Assembly: GCA_927911475.1 (NCBI GenBank)
Contig: CAKMPP010000152.1
Location: forward strand, 1-38,957
Reading direction: 5' to 3'
DNA: 38,957 nucleotides
Source of the DNA: an uncultured Solobacterium sp.
Lineage (GTDB): Bacteria > Bacillota_I > Bacilli_A > Erysipelotrichales > Erysipelotrichaceae
Shown one piece after another: positions 24,940-34,830 of this stretch. The notes under the pieces were generated by a model. The model was not told where the DNA came from. It worked only from the letters and a program-made list of their open reading frames with translations, and did not search any database. Numbering within the stretch: position 1 is the stretch's first letter; each line of letters starts with the position of its first letter. A program made the position numbers and the translations under genes.

Positions 24940-27727
24940 ATGACAACTGCCCCAAAGAAGAGAATGACAAATGAACGTGACTTCATTCCAGATCCACACT
25001 ATGTAGCTGCAGATCCAGAAAAGGAAAACTATTATTAGACCTTGCATGCATGATTACAAACCGTATCAAGGCAAAGTTAACGCATTCTGTAAAAACAGAA
25101 GATCCAGAATACTGGATGCTAGATGAACTACTTACAAAAGAAGAAGTAAAGTTCATGTTATCGTTCAAGAAGACACGTGTTGGATATAAACCAGAAGTTC
25201 TAGCGAAGAAAAATAATATGACGCTAGAAGAAACACAAAAGATGATTGACCATCTCTGTTGGATTGGTTTGATTGAGATGAACCGTGAAAATCCAGAGAA
25301 CGAGAAACAGTATAATGTACCTATTTTCGTTCCAGGTTCTGCTGAGTTTATGATGATGAATGACGAACTAACAGAAGCACATCCAAACCTTGCGACATTC
25401 TTTAACTTAATGACACAGATGCCGCTAGAACCTGTAACACCAATGGTGCCACTTGGTGGTGGTGGAATTGGTATGCATGTTATTCCTGTAGAAAAGGCAA
25501 TTGAACATGTAAATCAATCCGTATCTGTAGAACACTTGAGTCACTGGTTAGATAAGTATGATAAGTACGCAATCAGTCAATGTACATGCCGTCGCCAACA
25601 AGAGATGCGTGGTGAAGGATCTGGTGAAATCAATGGTGAATTCTGTATTGGTGTTGGAGACATGGCTGAATATCAGGTTGACCGTGGTAGAGCACATTAT
25701 GTTTCCTATGATGAAGTCTTAGAAATCTTAAAGCGTGGTGAACGTCATGGCTTTGTACATCAAATTACAAATATTGATGGTGAAGGTAAGATTGTAGGTA
25801 TCTGTAACTGTGCACCTGGTGTATGTAATGCGTTACGTACATCACAGTTGTACAATACACCAAACTTATCACGTTCCGCATATCGTGCACATGTCGAGAA
25901 AGAAAAGTGTGTTGCCTGCGGTAAGTGTGTTGAAGTTTGTCCAGTTGGGGCTGCAAAGCTTGGTCAGAAGTTATGTACAAGTTTAGGCGCAATCAAGTAT
26001 CCAACAACATTATTACCAGATGAGACAGAATGGGGCGAAGATCATTGGAATCCAGATTATCGCGAAACTTCTAAAATTAACTGCTATGACACAGGTACTG
26101 CGCCATGTAAGACGGCTTGTCCTGCGCACTTAGCAGTACAAGGATATGTAAAGATGGCTTCTGAAGGAAGATTCATGGATGCTCTTAAACTAATTAAGCA
26201 GGATAATCCATTCCCTGCGGTATGTGGTGCAATCTGTAATCGTCGTTGTGAAGACGCATGTACACGTGGTAAGGTTGACCAACCTATCGCAATTGATGAA
26301 ATCAAGAAATATATCGCTGCACAAGAATTAAACGCAGAGACACGCTTCGTCCCTTTGTGTGAAAAGGATGATGGTGGAATGTGGTCTGATAAATATAAGA
26401 TTGCGATTATCGGTGCAGGCCCTGCTGGTCTTTCAGCAGCCTATTACCTTCGCATGCATGGATATCCTGTAACAGTATTTGAAAAGGAAAGCCGTGCAGG
26501 TGGTATGTTACTAATGGTATTCCATCCTTCCGATTAGAGAAAGATATTATCGAAGCTGAAATTGATGTCCTACGTCAGATGGGTGTTGAGTTTAAATACA
26601 ACATTGAAATTGGTAAGGACACAACAATCCCTGCTTTACGCAGCGAAGGCTATAAAGCATTCTATATTGCGATTGGTGCTCAGGGTGGACGTAAGACAGG
26701 TGTTCCTGGTGAAGATGCAAATGGTGTTCAAACAGGTGTAGAGTTCTTGCGTAAGGCAAATAATGAAGCTTTAAGACATGCATTAGAAGGTGATGTAGTT
26801 GTTATTGGTGGTGGTAATGTTGCGGTCGACGTAGCACGTACTGCTGTTCGTTTAACAGAAGGTAAAGTCACAATGTTATGTCTTGAGAGTGAAAAGGAAA
26901 TGCCTGCCGCTGCTGATGAAGTACTAGAAGCCAAGGAAGAAGATATTTCTGTTATGAATGGTTGGGGTCCAAAGGAAATCCTAACTGAAAATGGAAAGGT
27001 TACAGCCGTTGTATTTAAGAAGTGCTTGTCTGTGAAGGATGCGGATGGTAAGTTTAATCCTCAATACGATGAAAATGAAACCATCACAGTTCCATGCAAG
27101 AATGTATTACTATCCATTGGACAATCGATCGAATGGGGCAAACTATTAGAAGGCACAAAGGTTGAACTCAACCGTAACAATACTGCTAAGGCTGACCCAG
27201 TCACATTACAAACTGCTGATCCAGATATCTTTGTGGGTGGTGATGTATATACAGGTCCAAGATTTGCGATTGATGCGATTGCGGCTGGTAGAATTGTAGA
27301 AGATTCCATTAATCGTTTCGTTCATCCAGGACAATCTATGACAATCAACCGTGACCTACGTCATTTCATTGAATTAAATAAGGATGATGTTGTATTAGAA
27401 GAGTTTGATACAGCCAAGCGTCAAGTTCCTGGACATAAACAAGGAAATCCAAAGGCTACATTCAACGATATGCGTTTGGCATTTACAGATGAACAAGTTC
27501 GTACAGAAGCAAAACGTTGTTTGGGTTGTGGTGCGACATTTGTTGACCTTAATAAGTGTATCGGTTGCGGTCTATGTACAACACGTTGTGAATTTGATGC
27601 GATTCATTTGCAAAGAGACTTGCCAGATGCGTCTAGAATGTATCGCTGTGAAGATAAGATCAAGGCAGTTCTTCCTTACGCCGCAAAACGTAAGCTCAAG
27701 ATTTTATTCAACAAGAAGAGTAAATAA
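24940..27727 (+). CDS. Large iron-sulfur flavoprotein, GltD-like oxidoreductase (two shifts)
   Basis: The repaired product has about 929 residues. Residues 1-200 are helical and HTH-like, without a clear family. A cysteine-rich part follows: QCTCR (215, 217), FCIGVGD, ICNCAPGVC (289-296), then the [4Fe-4S] motif CVACGKCVEVCP (324-334). From about 385 it is GltD-like: CKTACP and CNRRCEDAC cluster ligands, FAD motif GAGPAGLSAA (from 492), NAD(P) motif GGGNVAVDVA (from 624), and a C-terminal CLGCG plus CIGCGLCTTRC (861-884). It likely moves electrons between NAD(P)H and a low-potential partner; the partner is unknown. Frame breaks are an A lost at 25025-25028 and an A lost at 26510 (repair gives GGMLTNGIPSFRLEKD). 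It is flanked by hypB and hypA. Confidence 0.8.
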
Positions 27728-27729
27728 CC

Positions 27730-28083
27730 ATGCATGAGATGGGAATCGTTACACACCTTGCAAAATCTCTTACAGAAATGGCAGAAGAAAACAAGGTCAC
27801 AAAATATGGCTCAGTAACCTTAGAGGTTGGCGAAGTATCAGGTATTATGACAGATTATTTCGTAGATTGCTGGAATTACTTCAAAGTAAAATATCCTCTG
27901 TTATTAGAGTGTGAATTAAAACTAGAGACAATTCCTGCAGTGACATTTTGTGAATCGTGTAAACAAGAATATGAGACAGTAAAACATGGAAGAATATGTC
28001 CATACTGCGGTAGTGAAGAGACGTACCTTGTAAAAGGTGATGAATGCGTTATCAAAGAAGTTGAAGCAGAAACAGAAGAGTAG
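27730..28083 (+). CDS. hypA: HypA nickel metallochaperone
   Basis: This 117-residue protein begins MHEMGI with the nickel ligand His2 directly after the start. Its zinc-binding site is two CxxC pairs (FCESC and ICPYC). HypA works with HypB to load nickel into hydrogenase or related enzymes. It starts 2 nt after the flavoprotein gene, so the two are cotranscribed, and its stop lies in the stem of the operon terminator. No hypCDEF, hydrogenase or urease subunit is in the window. Confidence 0.92.
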   Translation: MHEMGIVTHLAKSLTEMAEENKVTKYGSVTLEVGEVSGIMTDYFVDCWNYFKVKYPLLLECELKLETIPAVTFCESCKQEYETVKHGRICPYCGSEETYLVKGDECVIKEVEAETEE

Positions 28084-28110
28084 AAATTCAAAAATCTACT
28101 CTTCTTTTTT
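28074..28110 (+). terminator. Intrinsic terminator of the hyp-flavoprotein operon
   Basis: AGAAGAGTAGA (28074-28084) pairs with TCTACTCTTCT (28095-28105), followed by T. The hypA stop codon is in the 5' arm. Confidence 0.92.
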
Positions 28111-28161
28111 GAATAAATTGATATATAATGAACATTATTCTTTGAAGGGAGGAACGATACG

Positions 28162-29525
28162 ATGAGAAAAAGCATGGTTGAGGGAAACTCTTTAAAACTG
28201 ATATTACAGTTTGCAATTCCTCTCTTGTTAGGAAATCTATTCCAACAAACATATAATGTGGCAGATGCCGCAATTGTAGGACAAACATTAGGTCCTGCAG
28301 CGCTAGCAGCTGTCGGTGCAACCAGTAGTGTTCAGTTTTTGGTATTAGGATTTTGTGTTGGCACAATGGCAGGGTTTGCGGTACCGATTGCTCAACGCTT
28401 TGGTGCAAATGATTCAAAGGGAATGCAGAGATTTGAATTTCAAGGTTGTATTTGGACATTTATTATTGCGGTGATTATAACTGCCGCAACGTGCTTCTTC
28501 TGTCCATTAATCTTGGATTTATTACGTGTTCCAGCTGAAATCTATCAGGATACATATAACTATATTATTGTGATTTTTATTGGCATACCTTTTACACTTT
28601 TATATAACTACTTATCGAGTATCCTACGTGCAATCGGTGACTCTAAAACACCATTTATCTTCTTAGCAATTTCGGCTGTACTGAATATCTTTTTGGATAT
28701 CTTCTGTATTATTAACTTGAAGTGGGGTGTTGCAGGAGCGGCAATTGCGACTGTATTCTCACAAGCTGTATCAGCTGTTCTATGCTTAATTTTAATTGTG
28801 ATGAAATTTCCAATTCTACACATTCATTCAGAAGAAAGAAAGTTTGATTCAGAACTATCAAACAATTGTTGGTAATGGGAATTCCGATGGGTTTACAATA
28901 TTCAATTACAGCTATTGGTTCAATGATTATGCAATCGGCAAATAACTCTCTAGGAACAGTGTATGTTTCTGCCTTTACCGCTGGTGTCAAGATTAAGCTG
29001 TTCTTGTTGTGTCCATTTGATGCCCTAGCTACTGCTGTTTCTACCTTTGTCTCACAAAACTATGGCGCAAAGAAAGAAGACCGTATCAAAGAAGGTTTGC
29101 GTAAGGGTACTTATGTTGGTGTTGCGTATGGTGTGCTAGCAGGAATCTTCATGATTTTATTTGGAAAAGTACTCAGTACTTTATTTATTACAGGTGATGA
29201 AACAGTACTATCTGCGGCAGATTTATATCTAAGAAGAGCGGGATATGCTTGGTGGTTATTAGGTATCTTGAATGTTGTGCGTATGAGCATTCAAGGATTA
29301 GGATATGCGATGCGTGCAATCTATTGTGGTGTTGTTGAAATGATTTGTCGAACAGCCGTCTGTGTATTTTTGGTAGCAGACTTTGGATTCAATGCGATTA
29401 CGTGGGCTGATCAAAGTGCATGGCTTGGTGCGGTACTCTATCTAATACCAGTAACGTTTATCACAATGCGTGATATTTCGGAACAGATTCACAATGAAGC
29501 TAACGCTGATATATTGATGAAATAA
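28162..29525 (+). CDS. MATE family efflux transporter (one-base shift)
   Basis: Repaired, this is a 454-residue, 12-helix exporter of the multidrug and toxic compound extrusion family, driven by Na+ or H+. MATE features include FAIPLLLGNLFQQTYNVAD at the N-terminus and the mirrored GIPMGLQYSITAIGSM at the start of the second half. The frame breaks in the A-run 28860-28862: one extra A gives DSELSKQLLVMGIPMG and joins the halves. ATG 28162 follows GGGAGGAA (28148-28155). A TATAAT box lies at 28124-28129. The substrate is unknown. Confidence 0.93.
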
Positions 29526-29546
29526 AATCGATACGATTATATATAA

Positions 29547-29582
29547 CAAAAAGGGAAGAACCTTTCGGAACTTCCCTTTTGT
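29547..29582. terminator. Terminator between the MATE gene and tRNA-Lys
   Basis: CAAAAAGGGAAG (29547-29558) pairs with CTTCCCTTTTG (29571-29581). The A/T flanks give T-tracts on both strands, so it can end both the MATE message and the minus-strand tRNA transcript. Confidence 0.85.
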
Positions 29583-29585
29583 TTA

Positions 29586-29661
29586 TGGTGGTCTCTGAGG
29601 GGCTCGAACCCTCGACCCACTGATTAAGAGTCAGTTGCTCTACCAACTGAGCTAAGAAACC
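29586..29661 (-). tRNA. tRNA-Lys (anticodon CTT)
   Basis: The 76-nt minus-strand cloverleaf is complete. The acceptor GGTTTCT pairs with AGAGACC (one G-U), the D-arm GCTC/GAGC has AGTTGGTA in the loop, the anticodon arm ACTGA/TCAGT has loop CTCTTAA (anticodon CTT), and the T-arm GAGGG/CCCTC has loop TTCGAGC. The discriminator A and an encoded CCA end are present. It decodes AAG lysine codons. Confidence 0.96.
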
Positions 29662-29831
29662 ATCTCGCTTAATGCTTTATGATTATATAATTTAAATTTT
29701 ATCTTTGCAAGAGGTTTTTAAGATAAATTTCTTTCGATTGATTTTTTTTCGCAATTTTAAAGAAAAAAAAACAAAAAATGACTTGCTTGTGACGTTGCGT
29801 GATAAACTATCGTTATTAAGAGGCGAGAGAT

Positions 29832-30586
29832 ATGCGTGATACTATAGAAAGAACTAATCAAAAAATGTATTCGACAGGTGAGATTGCGAAATTATGCGGT
29901 ATTACTGTTCGTACAGTTCAATATTATGATCAACGAGGACTACTAATTCCTACTGAACTAAGTGAAGGTGGTAGACGTATGTATACTTCTGAAGATGTAG
30001 AAAAATTAAGATTATTAATTTATTTGCGCTCTCTAGGATTATCCATTGATGATATTGCCAGTATTTACCAGCAAGATAATGGCGGGAATATAATTAAGAC
30101 TTTAATTGATGAACGTATATTTGCGATAGAGAAAGTAGTTGAGGAACAAAAAAATAAAAACTTCAAGATGCGAAATCATTTCGTGAACAATTAAATGCAA
30201 TACCAGTGATAACACCAGCATCAATGCCAAATATTGCGTATATTTTGAAACGAAAAGAACGATTGAAACATTACCGGATACAGCTTTTTATTATTGGAAT
30301 CATAGTTGGAATCATACAAGGTACATCTTTTGTGTATTCGCTATTTAGTGGAAATTGGTGGATATATCTTGTTATTGAGGTATTGATAATTATCTTTGGG
30401 TCAATTTTGTTCAAAAAATATATGCACATTGTTGCCTATATCTGCCCTGAATGTCACACCGTTTTCAGGCCAAATGGAAAAGAGGTTTTTTGGGCGAGAC
30501 ATACGTATCGTACTAGAAAACTGACTTGTCCATGTTGTAATAAAAAAGGGTTCTGTGTAGAAACCTTACGGGAGGAAGACTTATGA
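29832..30586 (+). CDS. Membrane-anchored MerR regulator with zinc ribbon (one-base shift)
   Basis: The repaired protein has 251 residues. A MerR winged helix lies at the N-terminus (YSTGEIAKLCGITVRTVQYYDQRGLL, with the wing EGGRRMYTSEDVEKL). A coiled region follows, then two membrane helices (about 150-195), then a cytoplasmic zinc ribbon with ICPEC (Cys205, 208) and TCPCC (from Cys233). The frame breaks at the A-run 30165-30166; one extra A gives NFKDAKSFREQLNAIP. A DNA-binding protein tied to the membrane probably senses a membrane or extracellular signal, and its ATGA coupling to an ABC ATPase suggests it controls that transporter. I know of no function for this exact layout. Start ATG 29832 follows GAGGCGAGAG. 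Confidence 0.8.
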
Positions 30587-31287
30587 TTGAAATTAAAAAT
30601 TTAACGAAGAAGTATGATGGGAAAGTTGCTGTAGAGCACTTATCTTTGTCTATTTCTGATGGAGATATCTATGGTTTTATTGGGGCCAATGGTGCAGGGA
30701 AAACTTCTACCATAAAAGCAATCGTTGGTATTCATGGCTTTGATGAAGGTGATATTTTAATAAATGGTCACTCTATTCAAAGTGAGCCAATCTTATGTAA
30801 ACAACAATTAGCATATATACCAGATAATCCTGATTTATATGAGCATTTAACGGGGTATCAATTCATTAACTTTATCGCTGATTTGTATCATGTGTCTTCT
30901 GAAGATAGAAAAAATCGCATACAAACATATGGGAATCTTTTCGAAATGACAGATTCCCTGGGAAATATGATTTCTTCATATTCACATGGGATGAAACAGC
31001 GTACTGCAATTATTGCGGCTCTTATACATGAACCGAAGATATTGATCTTAGATGAACCATTTGTAGGGTTGGATCCAAAAGCTACATTTGAACTCAAGAA
31101 TATTATGAAAGAAATGACGCAGAAAGGATGTACAATTTTCTTCTCAACTCATGTTTTAGATGTAGCAGAGAAACTCTGTAATAAAATTGCTATTATCCAT
31201 AAAGGAAAACTTATTACATGTGGTAATACGGATGCCGTAAAGGGAACAAAGTCATTAGAAGAGTTCTTTATGGAGGTGGATGTATAA
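30583..31287 (+). CDS. ABC transporter ATP-binding protein
   Basis: This 234-residue ABC ATPase has Walker A GANGAGKTST, a degenerate signature SYSHGMKQR in place of LSGGQ, Walker B LILDEPFVGLDP and the switch histidine in FFSTHV. It powers the adjacent permease. Sequence style (CcmA/YtrB-like, about 230 residues with a C-terminal LEEFFMEV) suggests an export-type or bacitracin/antimicrobial-type system, but the cargo is not known. It overlaps the MerR gene by ATGA (30583-30586) and its stop overlaps the permease ATG by one base, so the three form one operon. Confidence 0.93.
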   Translation: MIEIKNLTKKYDGKVAVEHLSLSISDGDIYGFIGANGAGKTSTIKAIVGIHGFDEGDILINGHSIQSEPILCKQQLAYIPDNPDLYEHLTGYQFINFIADLYHVSSEDRKNRIQTYGNLFEMTDSLGNMISSYSHGMKQRTAIIAALIHEPKILILDEPFVGLDPKATFELKNIMKEMTQKGCTIFFSTHVLDVAEKLCNKIAIIHKGKLITCGNTDAVKGTKSLEEFFMEVDV

Positions 31288-32813
31288 TGAATCAAATCAT
31301 TCATTTATCAAAAGCAAAACTCTTAAATACACTACCCATAAATGATTTTTGCGGAAACAATAAACAAAAAACGTAATATAGCGGTATTGTTCGTTGCTGT
31401 TATTGTTTATATGGCAATAAATGTTGGGGCATTTTCTGTCACAACAACATGAACTTGATACATGCAGGACTTGTGGAATATGTGTATGCAAGCTTGTTGT
31501 CGCTAACGAGTGTTGCTTTTAATAACATTATTATTGTTTACGTTGAATACATTATTGTTTGAGGGCAATGATTATGACATGTTGCAGTCACTGCCAGTTT
31601 CTAAAAGAGATATTATCGCAAGTAAACTATTGATTGTTTATATCTTTGCGTTTTGTTTCACCTGTGGAATGATGTTACCAGGTATGGTGGTGCATGTACT
31701 TATTACACATGCATACTTACAGCTTGCATTCGGTATTCTCTCTCTTGTGTTTGTTCCGGTAATACCGATAGGAATTGCAATCATCTTTGGTGTGGGCATT
31801 CTTTATGTAGCATCTTTTGCTAAACATACAACAGTATTAAAAGTACTATTATCTGTTTTTATTGTTTATTGGTTTGATGGTAGGAATCTTTCTGCTTCAA
31901 AGTGTCGGCGGTTTATCTACTACGATAGGATTACAAATGATACAGATATACCCACTATCCTTGATATTTTTAAAGTCAAACCTATTATATGCATGCATAT
32001 CAATCGTCGTTTCTGTATTAATCTTCTATATGCTTACATGGAAATATGAAGTTTTGCATAAGCTTTCCACAAAACGTAGAGTTATATACCATGATGCAAC
32101 TTTTAAGCATCATTCAGTATTCCATGCTTTATATCAAAAAAGAATTGAAACGTTTCTTTGGTTCGTATTTAGCAGTAATTAATCAGGGGTTTGGTGTCAT
32201 TATGTTAGTAATAGGGAGTGTATTGTTGGTGTTTGTGCCACCAATAATGCTGTTTTCCATGTTGAAAGTGTCGCAAATCCCTGCAAATGTGGTGGATTAT
32301 ATTCCGCTTGTGATTGCAGGGATGCTGGCATTCACATTCCCTTCAGCTTCCTCCTTATCATTAGAAGGGAAGAATTTATGGATTATTCAAACTGCTCCAA
32401 TCAAGATGAAAGATATTATATTTAGTAAGATATCGGTAACATTATCTTTACATCTAATAGGATATGTTTGCGCAATCATCGCAGTATTCTTACGATTTCC
32501 GCTATCAGTCGAACAGATGATCGCGGTGCTACTTATTCCATTAGTATATTCGATCTTTACTGCAATCTTGGGATTTGCACTAGACTATCGATTTGCGAAT
32601 TATAGTTGGGACAATGAAATTGTTCCAATTAAGCAAAATTTACAGGTTGGCTTAACGATGTTGACTAGTTTATTCATGGTTGGATTACCGATACTACTTT
32701 CAACTAGTTTAGTCATAAATCTTTATTTTGCAATGTATCTGGTAGTGAGTATTTTATTCATTGTAAGTGTGATTCTATTTCTACTTTTGAGTAGAATTCG
32801 TACATTATCCTAG
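31287..32813 (+). pseudogene. ABC transporter permease, frame broken five times
   Basis: The locus encodes a hydrophobic protein of about 508 residues, typical of large ABC-2-like permeases, when five shifts are corrected: extra T at 31346-31350, missing T at 31432-31435, extra T at 31517-31520, extra T at 31856-31860 and extra A at 32136-32141. Corrected segments include NDFAETINKKRNIAVLF, LLSVLLFIGLMVGIF and HALYQKELKRFFGSY, and the frame then runs to the stop without a gap. It starts at ATG 31287, one base into the ATPase stop codon. I label it pseudogene because of the density of breaks. All lie in A/T runs, and the coding quality between them is good, so an intact gene with read errors is equally possible. 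Confidence 0.7.
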
Positions 32814-33362
32814 TTCAATTCCATTGCATATTAGTTTAGAACCGCATTCTGTACAGTCGATATCAAATTGGCGTTGGTATCTCTGTTCCTCTGGTATGTA
32901 GTTATTAAATTGGTCGACGAGTATATATTTGTGTTTTCTTCCTTGGTGTTGTAAACCGGAGAGGAAGGCTTGTTTAGATTGAATGGTTTTGGATGGGATT
33001 TGATATGTTTTTCCATCCATCTCCCCAATCAGACGGTAAACAGGAGAGTATACGTTCTGGTCGTTTGGTTAGTGGGAAGAATTTTACATCACTGTGGATC
33101 CGCATGATATCCCAAGCTTGTGTGCGCCAGCATCTCCTTCTTCTAGGAAGAAATCCGAGGTCATACATACACGTATGAGTTCGCCGCTTTTAATCTTATA
33201 TTCACCCTTGCGATTTTTCGCTAAGGGTTTTTTCATGTTGTTTGTTAAGCGGATGAGTGAGCCATCTTGAGCGCGTATTTGGTCGAGAAAATACATATAG
33301 CAGTTTGCGCATCCTTCGCTAATCTTCTTACATCCATGCCAAGGGTTCCATGTGTCATGCAT
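32805..33362 (-). pseudogene. DUF5131 (phage Gp37/Gp68-like) gene remnant
   Basis: On the minus strand ATG 33362 follows AGGAGG and begins MHDTWNPWHGCKKISEGCANCYMY, the hallmark of DUF5131 proteins, often found in phages and mobile DNA. After DFFLEEGDA one base is missing near 33133; repair continues as WRTQAWDIMRIHSDV, TKRPER and LPSDWGDGW. Then about 100 family residues are absent, and only a C-terminal piece (DGKTYQIPSK to the stop at 32805) remains in another frame. Short similar sequences (GATGGATGG/GATGGAAAA) at the junction could have mediated the deletion. Unlike the other broken genes here, this one has lost sequence and is likely truly dead. It overlaps the permease end by 9 nt. Confidence 0.65.
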
Positions 33363-33597
33363 TGTGTTATCCTCCTGGTATGTATTGTATGTATTGTGTT
33401 AGGTGAACACAAATAATTAGTTTGTGAATTTGAGTAAATTTTATACATTGAAAAAATAATCTGTATTTCTGAAAGAAATTTACATCAAATGTGAAAGAAA
33501 TGTGTAAAAATTTGTTTATAATGGTTGATTTATGATTTTGACATCAATATAATAAGAACATCTTAAATAAAAGAGATTAGAAACGAGGGTGGAAATG

Positions 33598-34770
33598 ATG
33601 AATTTCAATAAATTAATCAAAGGTGGGCTTGCGGCACTGATGGCTGTATCACTAGCAGCTTGTGAAGCGTCCGAAGGATCTACTAATTCTACAGCAACAG
33701 AAACAACTTCTGATTATGTTGCGGCTGGAGATTTGAAGTCATATACAATTGGTACATTAGGACCAACAACAGGTGATTATGCAGTATATGGTTTAGCTGT
33801 TACAAATGCGGTGAAACTTGCGGTTGAAGATTACAACGCTGCGAATGGTACAAACATTAAGGTAGATGTACAGGATTCTCAAGGTGATCAAACACAGGCA
33901 ATCAATATCTATAATAAGTTTGTTACAGATACAAAGGTTGCAGGTATTATTGGTGGTACTGTTTCAGGTGAATCTTATGCGATTGCTGTACAGAGTAAGG
34001 ATACTGGCATTCCAATGATTACACCTAGTGGTACTGCTGCAAATATTACGGATGAGGGTGGCGCAAATGTATTCCGTGCATGCTATACAGACCCACAGCA
34101 GGCAAAGCAGGTAGCTGACTTTACATATGAAACATTAGGTTTAAAGAAGGCTGCTATGATTTATAACAGTGATGATGATTACTCAACTGGTGTAGCGGAA
34201 GCTTTCAAGGCTGAATTCGAAAGTAAGGGTGGAAAGGTTGTTCTTTCTGAAGCATTCTCAACTGCTGACCAGGACTTCAGCTCCCAGTTAACAAAGATTG
34301 CGGCTTCTGATATCGATGTATTATTTGTTCCAAACTATTATGAAAAGGATGTACAGATTGCTAAGCAGGCAAGAAATCTTGGCATTAAGGCACAGATCGT
34401 TGGTGCTGATGGTTGGGATGGAGCTACTAGTGTAGCTGGTAATGATGTTTCCGCAATTGAAGATGTTATCTTCATCAACCAATACTCACCAGATATGGAG
34501 AGTGTTCAAGATATCATGAAGAAGTACAAGGCAAAGTTCGGTACAGATATTAACTCATTTGGTATTAATGCATATGACTCAACAATGTTACTATTACAGA
34601 CAATCGAAAAGGTTGGTTCTCTTAAAGCTAGTGATATTGTAAAGGGTATTGCATCTACAGACTACAAGGGAATCTTAGGAAGTATCTCCTTTGATAGTAA
34701 TGGTGATCCAATTAAGGAACCAGTATTCGTTCAGATTAAGAACGGTCAATATACAACTTATAAGAAGTAG
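33598..34770 (+). CDS. livJ: Branched-chain amino-acid ABC transporter, substrate-binding lipoprotein
   Basis: This exported lipoprotein (about 390 residues) has a lipobox LAAC near residue 18, then a Ser/Thr linker and a Leu/Ile/Val-binding periplasmic-type fold: IGTLGPTTGDYAVYG, the TPSGTAANIT hinge segment and ADGWDGAT. It captures branched-chain amino acids, or a related amino acid, outside the membrane for LivHMGF. ATG 33598 is taken for spacing after GAGGG (33585-33589); ATG 33595 is equally in frame. The 235-nt gap before it is AT-rich, with TATAAT-like boxes at 33517 and 33548 and TTGACA at 33538, but I cannot fix one promoter. A weak hairpin separates it from livH. Confidence 0.92.
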   Translation: MNFNKLIKGGLAALMAVSLAACEASEGSTNSTATETTSDYVAAGDLKSYTIGTLGPTTGDYAVYGLAVTNAVKLAVEDYNAANGTNIKVDVQDSQGDQTQAINIYNKFVTDTKVAGIIGGTVSGESYAIAVQSKDTGIPMITPSGTAANITDEGGANVFRACYTDPQQAKQVADFTYETLGLKKAAMIYNSDDDYSTGVAEAFKAEFESKGGKVVLSEAFSTADQDFSSQLTKIAASDIDVLFVPNYYEKDVQIAKQARNLGIKAQIVGADGWDGATSVAGNDVSAIEDVIFINQYSPDMESVQDIMKKYKAKFGTDINSFGINAYDSTMLLLQTIEKVGSLKASDIVKGIASTDYKGILGSISFDSNGDPIKEPVFVQIKNGQYTTYKK

Positions 34771-34777
34771 AAATTTG

Positions 34778-34812
34778 AGATAGGGATGCAATACTCCCTA
34801 TTTCGTTATTTG
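34778..34812 (+). terminator. Weak terminator/attenuator between livJ and livH
   Basis: ATAGGGA (34780-34786) pairs with TCCCTAT (34795-34801), followed by TTCGTTATTT, an imperfect T-tract. Partial termination here would yield more binding protein than permease (inference). Confidence 0.5.
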
Positions 34813-34830
34813 TGGTAAGGAGGGACATGC

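Noticed and set aside
24373..25047. Long minus-strand open frame (224 codons) opposite the second hypB
   Set aside because: It is antisense to a conserved GTPase, has no ribosome binding site and has the composition of a shadow frame.
29662..29831. Riboswitch or small RNA in the gap before merR
   Set aside because: The 170 nt are AT-rich with A and T runs and show no stable paired structure or known motif by eye; only promoter-like sequence is likely.
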